64,000 nucleotides of DNA. Source: Thuidium tamariscinum (lineage: Eukaryota; Streptophyta; Bryopsida; Hypnales; Thuidiaceae). The stretch lies in NCBI GenBank assembly GCA_947034885.2, contig OX344749.2, forward strand, positions 29,713,501 to 29,777,500. The letters are read 5' to 3'. The position numbers were made by a program, and so were the translations under genes. This document shows positions 63,583-64,000 of the stretch, one piece after another (position 1 is the first letter of the stretch; each line of letters starts with the position of its first letter). The notes beneath the pieces are model-generated. The model saw only the letters and a program-made list of their open reading frames with translations. It did no database searches and had not been told where the DNA came from.

Positions 63583-64000
63583 AGTGAACAATATTTCGAG
63601 AGTCCCCACAACTATCCGGAATCATGGGCTCCTGAACTGCAACCATTTAGAATTGCACGAGATAATCGATGTCATGAGTTAGAGGAGAGAAGTGTCAGGC
63701 AGAAGAGCTTCACAATCTGCAGACCTGCAGTAGAAAGGCTCGACAGTGATGCTTTCTGTGGATGGCGAGGAGGGGTCCCGACAAGACCAACATCACCAAA
63801 TTTGGGCGGATTCATTGAGCGAGGAAGCACACCAGTACCTGCAACTGCTGACATCGATCGCATTTACCGTGGACTGGGTCAGGCACCGTGGATCAGGTCA
63901 GTCGAATTTGAGGATTTTGAAGGTGGCATCGACGAGGAAGGGCCTAGGTGGCTGACTCGGGTCCAGTTTGGGGGCGGAAACCCTGCAGGAACAGCGGAGC
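63583..64000 (+). CDS. Open frame running off the right edge, function unknown
   Basis: A plus-strand frame is open from just after TAG (63,580-63,582) to the end of the window, 139 codons with no ATG. It begins SEQYFESPHNYPESWAPELQ and later has RGLGQAPWIRSVEFEDF and EEGPRWLTRVQFGGG. The AG at 63,581-63,582 could be a splice acceptor, making this an internal exon. GC content is higher than in the preceding DNA, and residue usage is protein-like (W, Y, D, G rich). I do not recognise the family; a retroelement gag or host gene is possible. Continuation lies outside the window. Confidence 0.4.

Overview
This window is nuclear DNA of a land plant. A U2 snRNA gene carries the plant-type upstream element, TATA box and 3' box. 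A ten-exon gene of the 26S proteasome ATPase RPT4 has a telo-box near its start, and introns are short with GT/AG ends. The large AT-rich remainder is packed with Copia, LINE and terminal-inverted-repeat elements. Two divergent kinases with an HGDL catalytic motif would fit a bryophyte-like lineage, but the species cannot be fixed from sequence alone.

Layout. 1-11,000 is the gene-bearing end: a decayed gene resembling a saposin-like (MSAP/MIR-interacting) ER protein (316-1061, + strand), U2 snRNA (2318-2510, - strand), a 5'-truncated medium-chain alcohol dehydrogenase (four exons, 2794-4465, - strand), a TTAA-flanked element, a 1.6-kb element with GGGCCGG ends, then RPT4 (7402-10805, + strand). 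RPT4 is complete except for an apparent one-base loss in exon 2. 11,000-26,600 is repeat-rich: an LTR-like promoter and short tandem repeats (12.5-14.7 kb), low-complexity AT DNA, and a degenerate Copia element (18,735-22,334). A kinase-like gene (26,655-28,899, - strand) follows. 29,900-41,100 is a mosaic of small DNA elements, a SINE-like tandem cluster and a 2-kb inverted repeat with other elements inside it. A decayed L1-type LINE occupies 41,780-48,420 (- strand). 49,700-54,400 carries palindromic and GGGT-ended elements. 54,989-57,021 is a kinase pseudogene (+ strand). The rest is AT-rich repeat DNA, with an open reading frame running off the right edge from 63,583.

The most informative content is the repeat architecture. 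Several elements sit inside others, so insertion sites and target duplications can be read from paralogous copies. These show one family using TTAA target sites (piggyBac- or Sola-like), one using 4-bp and one using 9-bp duplications, and a 99-bp CACTA-ended palindrome with perfect 44-bp arms. Nearly all premature stops in the LINE are TAG, often where the family has tryptophan.
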